Source: Ampelocalamus luodianensis (Eukaryota; Streptophyta; Magnoliopsida; Poales; Poaceae). Taken from it: a DNA stretch of 64,000 nucleotides. A program made the position numbers and the translations under genes. The DNA lies in NCBI GenBank assembly GCA_036346255.1, contig CM070619.1:27968342-28032341 (forward strand), in the 5' to 3' direction. Position 1 is the stretch's first letter; every line of letters starts with the position of its first letter. The notes under the pieces were generated by a model that did no database searches, was not told the DNA's origin, and saw nothing but the letters and a program-made list of their open reading frames with translations. Below, piece after piece: positions 11,122 through 23,280 of the stretch.

Positions 11122-13282
11122 TGTAATACCCCAAAAGTATTCGAGAATATTCGAAAGAGTATTCGGGAGAGATTATGTGAATTCAGAGAAGGACCAAATA
11201 TAAAATAGATTTAGCAGCAATTAGATAAAGGGGTTTTCTGCAGTTTTTTGGCAACCTGGGCCTCAGGCCTTGGCCCAGGAGGCCCATGAGGGGCTGGCCA
11301 CTAATAAAAAGAGGGGGGGAAACCCTAGTTGCTACAGTACTGCGCCCTTGGTACTGTAGGCCGCACTGTAGCAACCCCCCTTCTATGCAAAGAGGAGAAA
11401 AGAAGGAGAGAAAGGAAGAAGAAGAAAGGAAGAAGAAGAGAAGGGAGAAGATAAGGAAAAGGGATCACCATCCGTGGTTTGCGACCTTCAGTGGCATCAA
11501 GGGTAACACGTTGTTGTTGTTGGGTAATTAGTCATAGAAGAGTAATCGGGTAATTTTTGGCTAGGTTGCAATCTGCCTGCTGTTCGTGCAGATTCATCCA
11601 GAAGCTTGTGGGGTTAATTTCATGTGGTTAGAGGCCGAATCATAGGTTTTGGTCTCCTAGAGAATTGTAGGTTATGCTCTTAGCTTTCGTTGGCCGCCAA
11701 GATCGCCCAAATCTGATTAACGGTCTGGGAGTTATGAATTTTCTAGTATTGCTGTCCTATTGTTCTATCAGATTCTGGACAGTCTGTAGAAAACTGGTTA
11801 GAACTACTAATTAAAGGGATAATCAGGGGACCTCAATATAACAAAAAATGTGAATAATTTATGTACCTTTTCATAGAGATAAAGAACGCAAGATTTGGAT
11901 TCACGTAGCAAAAGTTATGGAGATTTTAGTGTACTGTCCAGAGAACCCGACGTGAATTCTGATGTCTGATAGATTGGTTTGCTAGGGGCAGTAGATGGTA
12001 GAATCAAAAGGGCTCCCCAACTAAGTTTATTTAGATAATTTAATCACATTTTCAGAAAGTCCAAGAACATCTTATTTGGACATCTGAGAAGAAAGTTATG
12101 TATTTTAGAAGTTGACAGTCCACAGTGTGCGCCAATCCAATCGCTAGAAATTGGGAGTTGGGAAACACTTCTGAGTTTAGCAAGTTCATTTGTGTTATTA
12201 TTTTTGCTCTTGGTTCAGAATATTGGTCTTAGATTGGGGTATCTTTATATTCAGGTGGGAGCGTAGTTCCAAGGGCAGCACCCTCGTCGCGTCCACCGTT
12301 CTCGCGCGGTTAAGGCAAGTGCATTGTTTGATTCGTGGTTGTGATTGATTGGTCATGTTTGTGTGGTTTTTCGATATGTGATAGCATAGTGAGATTGTTG
12401 GCATGATGTTGGTTTAAGATTGGTGGATGCTCCAAATATGTCTATGCTCTATTGTCGTATGATGTTATCGTCTTGTGGTAATTTGATGATGATTAAATGA
12501 TGAGCATGTGCATATTGAGGTCATGTTGAGGCTTGGTCACGTGGTGACCAAGTATGTTTTCCTTTGAGATCCCCGTCATGAATGTGACGGGCCCGAGATC
12601 CCCACACTCGTGGAGTGTGGGCTTGAGGTCCCCATTACTTGCGGAGTAATGGGCAATTGGTCCCTGTGCTTGCGAGCACAAGCATAGGTATGTGGCGACG
12701 GTTGCATACTTTGCATTACAGGTAAAATGCAAAAAGAGATGAAGAGAAAGGATCCTTGAGCATTGCATTTGCATGTGAGATGTTCTATTGTTGCATTTCT
12801 AGCTTTGGATGCTGATGTTATAATTGTTAATATGTACTTGCTGAGTCTGTGGGCTCACTCTTGTTTTTATTATTGTTTTAGGTACTCGATCCAAGAACGA
12901 CATGCATGGGGGGAAGTAGATTGATAGTCACACACTCACATCATGAACCAAATAAAGATGAATAAACTTCAGACTGTGTTTCCTATTACTGGGCGAGTTG
13001 CTCAAAGATTTATTATGTTTTGTCTCATGCAGTGGGTTAAGTGTAATAATGATGAGTAGTGGAACTTTATACTTCTCTAGTTATGTTAGACACTTAGCAT
13101 GATTTGATTATCTATTGAGGATTAGAGTTGATAGCTTGATTATTTGTGATTTACTTGTTCTGTTGGAATCCCTGTAATTGATTTTACAGGAGGTTCTCAC
13201 TAAATTTATTAAAATTGCCTTGGTTAGGTTATTTAAGGTTAGTTCAAGAGCATTCCGTGCTCATGTCGGGTCAGGTGTTACA
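11122..13282 (+). mobile_element. Element B, 5' LTR (2161 bp)
   Basis: The LTR starts TGTAATACCCC and ends GGTGTTACA. It is followed by a tRNA-Met-type primer site (13285-13295), which fixes orientation as plus. The block 11390-11450 is an almost pure A/G tract (GAAGAAGAAAGG type). Blocks at 12569-12735 and 12830-12915 match the LTR of C. The two short ORFs in it carry no recognisable domain. Confidence 0.87.
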
Positions 13283-13284
13283 GT

Positions 13285-13295
13285 TGGTATCGAGC
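13285..13295 (+). other. Primer binding site of element B (initiator tRNA-Met type)
   Basis: TGGTATCGAGC lies two bases after the LTR end. It matches the common plant retrotransposon site TGGTATCAGAGC with one base missing, so it is either a decayed site or a sequencing deletion. Confidence 0.75.
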
Positions 13296-16200
13296 GGCTT
13301 TAGATCCGTGGTTAATAGAAAAATATTAAATTGACACACTTCGTACATGAGGTGGGGTTGGGAATTACATTGCTTCGCATTATCTCGTTGTTATGTTTTA
13401 TTTGTTGAGCAATTGTTGAATTGCCTCTGTGCTATCTTTCTTGCCTATGTTATGATATGTTATGACATTCTATATCTATGAATCTATTCTATGATTGTCA
13501 TGAGATGATCATGTATGATCATATGTGATTATATTGTTTATGCGTGTCGATAATGGTTGTTAAGAAGTGGAGGCCGTGGTTGTGGCCTTGGACTTTGTCA
13601 GGCTATACCACCGTTCTTGGTAGACGCATAAAGTAGTTACCCTGAATACCTTAGTTGCAGGAGTTAAGCGTGAGCTGTTTTAGAAAGTTGATTTCTTTTT
13701 GACCTCAATCTTGGCAAATTCTTGTTCTATGGTGGATGATGAAATTCTCTTGGGTTCGTGGTTCATGTTAATTGTTGTGTTTCAATGGTCTCTAACGGTT
13801 CTCTGAAACAAGTATTGTTTTCCGACTGTTGAGCTGTTTTTACTACTTGTGATCGTCCTCAATTGGCATTACTGTTAAATTCCATGGTTGTTTCTTCTTT
13901 CTCATTGGAAAAGAATGACTCATGTATTCGTTTGAAAGTTTGGGTAATGAGAGTTTCTGTTGCAAGTTTGTTAACATGAGAAAGCTTTGGCTCTATGTAT
14001 TTCTTTTGGATTATTCCGAGTGTTGAAGTTTAATGCATCTCTTTTCTGGTGAAATTGTTAAGATCCTTTTGTGATACCTTGTTATGGTTAAATTAGAGAT
14101 TGTAATCAACTAACTTGATATGGTATGAGTATCAAGTAGAGCCATTGGTGTGGTGCATAATTAATATTAATTAGTAACCCTGGAAGTGAAAGTGATTAAG
14201 TTGATGTTGTCTTCTACTAGTTCTTCATGATATGTATATATGAGTAGTGACTAAGAGTATGACCATAGCTATTTGGAGTCAAAAGAGATATTAATAAGTA
14301 TGGAACATAGATGAATTAGTCTGGTCACTAAAATCATTTAGGTTGCTAAACTTGTTGGGTTCTTTGGTTCCCATGGATTAATTTAAATATATGGAAAGGG
14401 AAACTGGAGGAAATGCTAGATTTACATATTCCCTAGTATGATTAGTTATTAGAATTGTGTACAACCGGTTGAATGGATTGAATATCGGTGGATCTAGACT
14501 TTATGGGAGGAGTTCTATGTAGTCCGTCTATGTAGGATGACGCGATGAATTTGGTTGTAGTGTTGTTGAGACTCTTGATCGATAGAAGATTTCGATTTTT
14601 GAAGTTTTAGTGTATTTTTTGCCGAAATCCAATGTGAGGAGGAACAGTTGAATATGTGCTTGTTAATAGCCATGTGATTTGGGAAGGAAAGTATGTAGCA
14701 ACTAGATTTCATAATGAAGCCAGTTGATAACAACAATGATTGTAGTATAACTGTTGTGTATTGAAGTTTGATGATGAGCATCGCTAAAAGTTGAACTGAT
14801 ATGATATAAGATGTGGCTTATACCTACATGATTGTGAAATAATTGGATGATAATGTTTCCTTGATGAAAGGGTTTTGGTAGGAGCTTTTCGATTGTGTAG
14901 TAGACCCCTTCTAACTTAAGAGGTCGATGTAGTGAGGTTGTATGGTTTTGGGTATACTCTCATTTTGAAGATGGGATGAAAAGGTAGTATGGAACAATTT
15001 GGTGAAACTTTGTGGGCTTTCTAATGGAATAGTTGATGATAAATATTCGTATTCAGAGTATATTATTCTTGATGTTAGTAAGATTATCTGCGAGAGATTG
15101 TGACTTGTGTGTGTGGAGATGATTCTTTTAGAAATAAAGTAATTTGATCGTCTTTCGTAATTTGGATTTAGTAAAAGTGTTTCGAGATTGCGTTGGTGAT
15201 CATTTGGACCTCTTGAGTTATGTGGTGATTAAGTTGCTTTGAGCAAAGTGACATGTTGAAAGATTTTATCGGTTATTAAGTGGTACCTATGATTTGGTCT
15301 TAAGAGCTTATCTTGTTTAAGCTGGCAAAGTGATGTAGTAATCACAGAAAATAACTTTCATGGTTAAAGGAAGGAGTGAAGTAAAAGTATTTGACATTTA
15401 AGTCGTGTTTCGCAACTTGCAGTTTATTTGAGTGTACTTGAACCTTATGTATTTGTTCCATAAGAATTTACCAATTTTCAAAGGGGAATACCTTCTTTCC
15501 ATTTGTGGTTCAGATTCGCTTAGCAGACTTGAGCCCTCATTGTTGACTTCCTCTATGTTTTCCGAGTTCTTTGCCTAAGTGACTATTTTCCTTGGTCCTG
15601 TGTTTATTTCAGGCAGTAAATGTATTCATTTGCTTTTTCTTTTGAGGAAGGATCCACCGATTCGTTTCACAGTGGTTATCGAAGTGGTTATTCAATGTGG
15701 TTGTGAGACCTTGGGCTGTAAGTTAATCGAGGAGCATTGAAGGATGAACTAATTTCGTGTGTAATTCTTGAAGAGAATTTTAATTATACAGAATGTTTGT
15801 CTTTGAGGCTAAACTGACTGCATTATCGCAACCATTAGAACCTATGAAGATTTGTGATCCAAGATCTATTGTTCAATTCGGGTGGAACATTAGAATTTTT
15901 GAAAGGATGGAGAATCTTACTCGATATATTAGAGTGTCACGATTGGGTACCTTGCACGGTTGTGCAGATGAATTATGATGGTGTTGTAATGAGAGTAGTA
16001 TTAGCAAAGTAATCTGACCGTTAAAGCGATTAATGAGATAGTCGAGAACGTTGGATTATTGCCAGGAAAGACTTGGACTTAGTAAGTAAGTCTCTAAAAG
16101 TTAGAATCTTGATAAAGATAATTGGATCGAAGAAATGTTTTCGTGTTGATGTCAATGCGCGAGTATGTTTGGATTGTGAGAATTTTAGGGATTTAATTTG

Positions 16201-17577
16201 AGGTTTCCCCTATTTTCTATATGAGAAGTTCATGGTAGGAGTCTTGGAGTATAGTTTTGGGCTTCATATTCTTTTTGCTAGGACCTTGAGTCGCCCAATG
16301 ATTATGTGTAGAGGAAGTAGAATAAGGGTGGATTCCGAACAATGGGATGATCATTGATAGAACCCTTTTGATGAAGTATATGAATGTGTGTGCTGGGAAT
16401 TTCGAGTTGTTTATTCTTAAAAGATTGAGGTGATGTGTTTGCATGTGAGATCTATTTTGAGATACATTGGAAGTTATCTGTCAAATTAATTATGTCGGTA
16501 GAGGAGTTGTTGAGAGAAAGTTTTGGGGGCGTCGATAGAGCCTTTATACGGAGGTGTGGATGATGTATTTCGACTTGAGCGTAACGTTGGGAATATCAAG
16601 TTAAGAGAGATGAGTTAGTGTGTTGCGATGAACTGAAACTCCAAAGTTGAGAGAGATTTTATTCCTAAAAGAGATACTGAAAAATTGATACTTCCTCATA
16701 GAAGTGAATCGTTTCCTCGATTCTCGTTTGAGTTTTGTGTTGTTGACCAATGTCTTTCGTAAGATGAGTTTGACTAGATTTTGGTATGTGTGGTTCTTAT
16801 CGGTTCAGAAAGAATAAAGGAAGTTTTTTATTTGGGCATTTAAAATGATTCCTCCTTTGGTTTTCGTGATGCTTTTTCGCAAACTGCCACTTGGAAGGTG
16901 GAAAGGTTTTCGTGATGAAATTCCGATTTCTGGATTTGACTCTTTAGCACCAAGCTGGTAACGCTTAGTTGCGATGTGAATCTTTCATTTTCAGATGGGT
17001 TTTGTTGGTAAAAGAGTTTGCTTAAAGAGAGTTTTGTCGTATGTTTCTGGTTAAAGGAGGTGATCCTTGCTTTAGTGAAGAGTTTAATTGAGAGGGGGAA
17101 TACAAGTTCTATGTTCTATGTGCATGTCGTGTGGTTCGGTATCATTGGGAAGGTTAACCCAAGATACATTGGGTTGTTTTCGTTAGTTGGCGTATCGCCA
17201 GGACTGTCTCGAGTCCGTACGCAGAGTACGTAACATCTTGTATGTTCTTGTGTTAAGTGAGTACCTGGGAGATCCAGAGTTTGAGGTTTCGTTTGCGCCG
17301 TTGACCATCGAGTGAGACCTTACCTTTGAGTCTTGTCCGATGACTGCACTGGAAGTACCGTAGAGCGTTAGTTCGCACGCCGTGTTACGTCGTTGTGTTG
17401 TGGTATTTTCGCACCGAGGAAAGGCTACTTGGGAAGTTGGAGTTTCGCGTACGTGAGCTTTAGCCAGTGTTGTTCACAACGAGTAAGTGGTTACCGTTGT
17501 TCGTTTTCAGTCGTGGTCGTTCTTTCGCCTAAGCGTGTTTAGAATTCGGGGTCAAATTCTGTTTAAGGTGGGTAGAA
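13296..17577 (+). pseudogene. Element B internal region: decayed chromovirus gag-pol
   Basis: No long ORF survives in 4.3 kb. Near the 3' end, however, the plus strand still spells broken pieces of a chromovirus integrase tail. NPRYIG is readable at about 17157-17175, followed by a VAYRLALP-to-VH-FH-type stretch in shifted frames. At about 17385-17445 comes VVLWYFRTEERATWE, matching the conserved K(V/M)xW...EEATWE end of Tekay/Reina-type integrases. A purine tract (AAGGTGGGTAGAA, 17565-17577) precedes the 3' LTR. Element C shows the same decayed blocks, so both copies derive from one coding ancestor and not from a non-coding LARD. Confidence 0.7.
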
Positions 17578-18112
17578 TGTAATACCCCAAAAGTATTCGA
17601 GAATATTCAAAGAGTATTCGGAGAGATTATGTGAATTCAGAGAAGGACCAAATATAAAATAGATTTAGCAAGAATTAGATAAAGGGGTTTTCTGTAGTTT
17701 TTGGCAACTGGCCTCGTGCCTTGGCCCAGAGGCCCATGAGGGGTGGCCACCAATAAAAAGAGGGGGAAACCCTAGTTGCTACAAGACCACGCCCGGCATC
17801 AGAGCATCGCATCAGAGCACCCCCTTCTATGCAAAGAGGAGAAAAGAAGGAGAGAAAGGAAGAAGAAGAAAGGAAGAAGAAGAGAAGGGAGAAGAGAAGG
17901 AAGAGGGATCACCATCCGTGGTTTGCATGATTTGATTATCTATTGAGGATTAGAGTTGATAGCTTGATTATTTGTGATTTACTTGTCTGTTGGAATCCCC
18001 CGTGTAATTGATTTTACAGGGGATGTTCTGCCGAAATTTATTAAAATTGCCTTGGTTAGGGTTATTTAAGGTTAGTTTAGTAGCATTCCGTGCTCATGTG
18101 GGTCAGTGTTAC
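17578..18112 (+). mobile_element. Element B, 3' LTR with a 1.6-kb internal deletion
   Basis: The copy starts TGTAATACCCC and matches 11122-11482, then jumps after GTTTGC (17921-17926) to sequence matching 13099-13282. The deletion removes about 1616 bases relative to the 5' LTR, with GC shared at the breakpoint. The last base of the expected TTACA terminus is altered. The 5-bp duplication expected from GAAGT (11117-11121) is not visible on the right, so the right border may be eroded. Confidence 0.82.
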
Positions 18113-18581
18113 GTGGTTGTCCCGCAAAGAAAAGTAGGAAACGGAACGACGCTAGGAAGTTCCTTCTAGTGGGTAGGAACACGTGCAGAAAGGAGAGGCT
18201 TCGACTAGGTGTGTTTCTTCCTTCGGCCAGAAAAAACCAATCAAGTTAATTGAAAAGTAGTCGAACGCATCTCAAAAGGTGCACTCTTCTTAGATTATTT
18301 TCTTTTTTTTCAAAATAAGCTAAGGTGACATGAATTTGCTTAACAATTTTCGACCATGTTTTTGAGCCCAATAAGCTTTGTACTGGTTGTTATAGTAAAG
18401 AACAAAGCGACATTAGGAAGCTCCTTCCAGCGGGCAGGACCACATGCAGAGAGGAGAGACTTCGACTAGATGTGTTGTCCTTTTTTCGACCAGTGTACAA
18501 GAGGAATGGGCATATAAAAATGGTCGAAAATAAATGCGAATTTCAAAAAAGAGACAAAAAAGGTAGGTAGAACCTGATACT
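18113..18581 (-). mobile_element. Element A, 3' non-coding region with tandem repeats (part 2)
   Basis: Continuation of A after insertion B. It holds the second and third copies (about 18146-18222 and 18405-18490) of the repeat whose first copy is at 10944. With B removed, the copies lie about 210 and 260 bases apart, so this is a three-unit tandem array downstream of pol. Such 3' tandem repeats are common in Tat and Athila relatives. Confidence 0.72.
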
Positions 18582-19033
18582 TTATTGTCGTAGAAGCTTG
18601 TTACACATAAAATTTATGAATCGGTCAATGTTCCAAGAGTTTGAGAGAACATGGTCGCCCTCGGTGCAAGTCGCATCGATCTCGGACGCGTTATTTCGAC
18701 CACGGTGTAAGAACCTTCCCACTTGGGGAAAGTTTGTTCCGATTAGACTGGCTTGGATAAGCCGCAATACCAAGTCACCTACGCCGAGGTCGCGAGGTTG
18801 GACCTACGATCGTAGTATCTCGCGCAGGCTTGTTGGTAGATCGCGAACGGATTAAAGCCCGTCCTCTTTTCCTCGAGCGTGTTAATGTCGCCCGCTCGAA
18901 GTTGTTCTTGAATGGAGTCATTAAACTTGTCGACCCGTCGACTGATCTTTAGTTCGCGAAGCATGGCTTCGACCAAAACTAGAAAGAAAGGTGTTTCTCC
19001 CGTAGCTCGGCTAGTCGCCGTGCAATTGCCCAT
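18582..19033 (-). pseudogene. Element A integrase remnant (C-terminal part only)
   Basis: Minus-strand pieces read ATGETPFFLV-EAMLRELKISRRV and later GTNFPQVGRF, ending in NSWNIDRFINF. These match the end of Tat-lineage integrases (the region around TGETPF-L-YG-EA and the terminal PNSWNIEHLR-FY motif). The catalytic core (DDE) and the zinc-binding HHCC region should occupy several hundred bases before this but only about 300 bases lie between here and RNase H, so most of the integrase is deleted. Confidence 0.72.
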
Positions 19034-19320
19034 AATATGAAGGTAATTCTTGTACCCAAGCCCCTGAGCGCTTTAAAAGCTGGTCGAAGACTCGGGTTTT
19101 GATTCCCTTCATTATCTGGCCATTCGCTCTTTCGACTGCCTCGTCCAAAGTATACATTTTGGCCTTTTCAGGATAATCGATATGCTTCTAGATCGTCGTC
19201 GGGTACGAAACCCGTCTGAAGATACTCGTAGATGGGTGCCATCCATGTATCTTCGTACTCTAGAGAGGCTGTTTCTATAGGAGGCGTCTCTAGTTCTTCG
19301 ACTATAGACGACTTTTGAAG

Positions 19321-19735
19321 CTATTCCAGAAACACCCCTTTCGGTACCAAGGATCGAGAAGAAGCTAGACGAGCCAGTTGGTCTGCGAAGAAATTATCCT
19401 TTCGAGGGATAAATTGTGCCTCAAAGTCCAAAAAGTGTTTTTCTAACTTTCGAACTTCCGATAAGTACCAGGACATGGTCGGATTAGAGCACTGGTACGT
19501 ACTCTTTTCCAACTTGATTCACGACTAGTTGAGAGTCTCCTCTTACGAATAGTCGTCGAATCGAGAGTGCTTTTGCGACTCGTATACCAGCTAGCAAACC
19601 TTCGTACTCTGCCACGTTATTAGTGGCCTGAAGTTTAATTCTATGGCATACTTTAAGGTTTCTCCGGTAGGAGATTCCAGACCACCCACTTCGAGCCACT
19701 TATAGTAAGTGACCGTCAAAGTACATCGCCCATCG
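19321..19735 (-). pseudogene. Element A second RNase H (aRNH) of Tat type, frameshifted
   Basis: Two overlapping minus frames give WAMYFDG (start of the domain), then LQATNNVAEYEGLLAGIRVA, RRLFVRGDSQLVVNQV and KDNFFADQLARLASS. These carry the conserved acidic positions of archaeal-type RNase H: D in YFDG, E in AEYEGL, D in GDSQLV, D in ADQLA. A second RNase H after the usual one is diagnostic of the Tat clade. A frameshift near 19490-19512 separates the halves. Confidence 0.82.
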
Positions 19736-20308
19736 GTCGTGGGAATCAGATCGGGATCCTGAACAGTTCAGATTTGTCCATTCGCGACAAAGTCCGCCAA
19801 GATCCGATTTAACGGCCGTCGACACGAAATGGATGTCGAACGCCCCAAGTTCAACTGACCATTTTGCCATGCGTCCCGCTGTTTCCCTATTCTTGAGGAT
19901 CGCTCCCAAGGGAAACTCAGACGGCACAACTAGTTTGTGCACGTGAAAATAATGCCACAGTTTCCTCGAAGACATGAGGAGGGCATATAGAAGTTTTTGA
20001 ACCTGAGGGTAACGCTCCTTAGGTCCGTGTAAAACCTCACTGACGTAGTAGACTGGTCGTTGAATGTTCTCACGTTCTACGACTAGCACTGCGCTCACTG
20101 CCTGTGGCGTGGCAGCTAGGTAAATTAAGAGAGTCTCTCCTGGTTTCGGGGAAACCAGAATAGGAGCACTCGTAAGATATCTCTTGACTTCCTCGAAGGC
20201 TAGGTTAGCCTCTTCCGACCACTCGAAGCCCTCATGTTTCCTTAGAAGTTTGAAGAAAGGCAGTCCTTTTTCCCCCAGACGTGCTATGAAACGACTTAAC
20301 GCCGCCAT
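19736..20308 (-). pseudogene. Element A RNase H-like / tether domain
   Basis: The minus frame reads AALSRFIARLGEKGLPFFKLLRK, FEWSEEANLAFEEVKRYL, PGETLLIYLAATPQAVSAVLV, RPVYYVSEVLHGPKERYP and QKLLYALLMSSRKLWHYF. This is the RNase H-like domain that follows reverse transcriptase in Ty3/gypsy elements, preserving Y-S-L-E-Y and L-A-R-KL-HYF landmarks. It continues from the end of the RT remnant upstream with a frame change around 20300. Confidence 0.82.
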
Positions 20309-20888
20309 GCATCCTGTGAGTTTTTGGACTTCTTTCTTCGTGGTGGGGGCGCATATGAGTGATGGCTCTTATCTTTTCGGGATTTGCTTCGATTCCTCGT
20401 GCAGAGACCAGGAATCCAAGTAATTTCCCTGAAGAGACCCCGAACACACACTTCTCGAGATTGAGTTTCAAATGGTTGTCGAAAGTCTCCTGTAAGTCTG
20501 TGATATGATTGAGTCGCTTGTCGCTTTACGACGGATCATCAACGAGGCTTTCGTGTTTCGCCTAGTTGAGGAGCAAAAGTCGCTTGCATCAAACAATCAA
20601 AAGAAGCTCCAGATTTTTTAAGTCGAATGGCATTTTGACATAGCAAAATATCCCAAATGGTGTAATAAATGCGGTCTTTTCTCATCTTCTCGACACATAC
20701 TAATCTGTGGTAACCGAGTATGCATCTAGAAAACTCAAAGATCTCACATCCTCGCAGAGAGTCAACCGGTGATCAATACGAGGTAAAGGGAAATCATCTT
20801 TTGGACAAGCTTTATTAAGATCAAGAAAGTGTACGCACATACGCCATTTGCCGCTCGACTTTCTAACCATTACAGGTTGGCCAACCAC
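20232..20888 (-). pseudogene. Element A reverse transcriptase, broken
   Basis: Minus frames give GKWRMCVHFLDLNKACPKDDFPLPRID and SFLDAYS (RT motifs 1-2), then TAFITPFGIFCYVKMPF (20610-20690), and KLNLEKCVFGVSSGKLLGFLVSARGIEANPEKI. Frames change several times, and the catalytic YVDD box has decayed to a LVDDP-like string near 20540. The enzyme cannot be active as read. Order and motif wording are those of grass Tat elements such as RIRE2 relatives. Confidence 0.83.
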
Positions 20889-21115
20889 TGGGTGGTTGAC
20901 TTCTCTTATGAAGCTCGCTTAAGCAAATTGTCCAATTCGACCTAATAGCATCTCATCGATCGGGCAAATCTCCGTAACTTTTGTTTTACGGGTAGTTTAT
21001 CAGGCCGTAAAGCTAGCATGTGCTCGATCACTTCCCTGGGGACTCCGGGCATGTCGGATGCTTGCCACGTGAAGACATCAGCGTTTGCCTAGAGGAAAGT
21101 GATGAGGGCGTCTTC

Positions 21116-22013
21116 CTATTTGGGGTCGGAAGAATCCCCAATGCGAACAGTCTTCGAGGGCTCCTCCACGTCCAGAGGAACCTCTTTGACCTGGTCGTTC
21201 GTCTTAGGTGCAGCTTTAGGCTTCGACTTGCTAGTCGAAGGCTGACTTTCATCTCGAGTTGGTAGTTGTCCAACCATCTCGAGGGAGCGACGGTCGCAGG
21301 AGTGTGCCATCTTCTTGTCACAGTATATCGTGATCACTCCTTTGGGACCTGACATCTTAAGACATTGATACCCATAGTGAGTAGCTATCAAGAATTTTGC
21401 CAAAGTAGGTCGTCCAAGTATGGCATTGTATGCCGATCGGGTCGACCACATCAAAGGAGACCTTCTCGTCCGAAATTGCTTGGTGATCCAAATGTTAAAG
21501 GAAGAGAAACTTGGCCAATTGGTTTGGCGAAGACCCTGCATGCGATTCCATGAAATGAATATCGCATCGCCTTACCTTTGTCCGGTACCGTGATCTCGTC
21601 CGGTACTCAGAAACAAAGATGTTTAGCGAGCTTCCACCATCAACTAAAACTCGATTGACTCGACAATTGTTGATGGTGGGTTCGACCACTATCGGAAATC
21701 AACCTGGTCTAGTCGAAGGGATCGGACAATCACCTTTCTCGAAAGTAATGGTGACTTCCGACCACTTCGGTAATTTATTGATAAGAGGGGAGTCAATTGT
21801 GTTTACCTCACGTTCGACAGCTTTCAGCTGTCTTCGCGATTCGTATGCCAAAGACCCCCCATAGATATGATCGATGGTGTGTTGTGGATCCTGGAACGGC
21901 ATCTCCTCATCATTCGACTCCTTCTGTCCACTTGTTTGACCTACCTGTTCAAGAGTAGGAAGTGACCCTTGCCAGAGTAATAGTCTTCGAGTTTTCGTAG
22001 GAAAACTCGGCAA
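21116..22013 (-). pseudogene. Element A protease region, broken
   Basis: Frames on the minus strand read DHIYGGSLAYESRRQLKAVEREV, then VNRVLVDGGSSLNIF, then AYNAILGRPTLAKF and MSGPKGVITIYCDKK. The VDGGSSLNIF string is the Tat-clade aspartic protease active site (usually D-G/S/T-G), and AYNAILGRP is the conserved segment that follows. At least two frameshifts (about 21500 and 21690) separate these pieces. Confidence 0.8.
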
Positions 22014-22480
22014 TTACGAAGATCATGCCCTTGTTTTTTATGAAAGGGACACCACCTGGGTTTGTCGATTCTCCGATCTTGGCGCTTACCTTTGCCTCGA
22101 TCGAGATTTTGTTTGGGGTTGTGTAGCTCCTTGTCACTTACGGCCAGGACCTTCTTAGAACCGGCAACTGGAGATTTGTGTCTCTTTGTCTTGTTCTTAG
22201 ATTTTCTGGCCTTTTTATCCTTTTTCTTACCGTTTTCACCTGCCTCCTGAAGGATGTTGTCTTCACGATCGATAGTATTGTTCCACTCGACTGCTTCTGC
22301 AGCAGTCGCATATCTATCGGCCATCTCAAAGAGTTCGGCGACGGTGGCAGGTGGATGTAAAGCGATATCCTCGTTATTCTTCTCGCTACGACTCGCTTGA
22401 AAGCCCCGATCACGATGAGTCGAAACTTCCGAATAGAGTTTCAACTGATCAAGCGCCGATGAATTGGCGTAGCGTTTCAT
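21941..22480 (-). pseudogene. Element A Gag C-terminal part with zinc-knuckle-like motif
   Basis: This 179-codon frame contains ATVAELFEMADRYATAAEAVEW, a Lys/Arg-rich segment (KKKDKKARKSKNKTKR), and WCPFHKKQGHDLRNC near the end. That last string has the C-x2-H-x4-H-x4-C spacing seen in Tat Gag proteins in place of the classic CCHC knuckle. It overlaps the N-terminal Gag frame by about 30 bases in another frame, so a single frameshift separates the two. Confidence 0.82.
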
Positions 22481-23210
22481 GGTCGTTCTGCCTTATCCGG
22501 TGCAGGTCATCCTCCTTTCCAAGGCGATTGTAAGTGCCTGGAAAATTTGCCAACAAAAGATCACAGAGGTGTTGCCACGAGTAGATCGATTCGAATGGCT
22601 GGTTTAAAAGCCATGATCGCGTCGATCCTTCGAGCACAGTCGGAAGGTAATTTACCATGACATGCTCTCCTCCTCCTGCAGCTTGGATAGTTGTAGTATA
22701 AATCTGGAGGAACTCGATGGGATTCTGAGTTCCATCGAATTTCTCTATATTCACTGGTCGAAAACGAGGCGGCCAGCGAACTGCTCGAAGGTCGGGTGAA
22801 AACGCCCGACACCCCGAGATAACCTCTTGCCTCCTTCTTTGCAGAAAAGAAGGGTTAATCGCCGGGTGATCGTACTCGTCGATACCCAGCCACAGGAGGG
22901 CTGGACCTATGATAGGTCTCAGCTTTACGAGGGGAATACTCCTCGTACTCCGTTTGCCGCCGTGCATCTCGTCGCCGAAGTGGTGAAAGATCACCTCTTG
23001 GTAGTGGTGTGTTGTGGGGTACTGTCGTGGGGGATAAGGATCCCTCCTCGACTCCGGTAGTGGTGCAGTCTCCGAGATCTGATAGAAGATCTCCAGAGGC
23101 GGCAACACCGTCAGAAGATTCGATACTCGGTTCGTAGTCGAAACTGGCATCCATGTCGACGTCACAGATCGCCAAGTCGAACCAATTCTCCTAGTTCCAT
23201 TCTCCGCCAT
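22449..23210 (-). pseudogene. Element A Gag N-terminal part
   Basis: This is a 253-codon open frame beginning MAENG at 23210, about 50 bases from the primer site. Residues about 150-250 are the Retrotrans_gag domain: VNIEKFDGTQNPIEFLQIY, MVNYLPTVLEGSTRSWL, SIYSWQHLCDLLLANF, DLHRIRQNDHETLRQF. These are typical of Tat-clade Gag in grasses. It would form the capsid of the virus-like particle. The frame then shifts into the 21941-22480 part. Confidence 0.87.
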
Positions 23211-23260
23211 GGTAGCATCAAAGAGAAAAGAAAGAATCGTGACAAGGAATTACCGTAAGA

Positions 23261-23278
23261 TCCCCACGGCCGGCGCCA
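23261..23278 (-). other. Primer binding site of element A (tRNA-Asp-like)
   Basis: On the minus strand, TGGCGCCGGCCGTGGGGA starts two bases after the 5' LTR. The first eight bases match the 3' end complement of plant tRNA-Asp, used by many Tat and Athila elements; the rest is diverged. Confidence 0.7.
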
Positions 23279-23280
23279 AT

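Noticed and set aside
13296..17577. Element B as a non-coding LARD
   Set aside because: Broken chromovirus integrase words (NPRYIG, VVLWYFRTEERATWE) are readable near the 3' end and recur in element C, so the region is decayed coding sequence.
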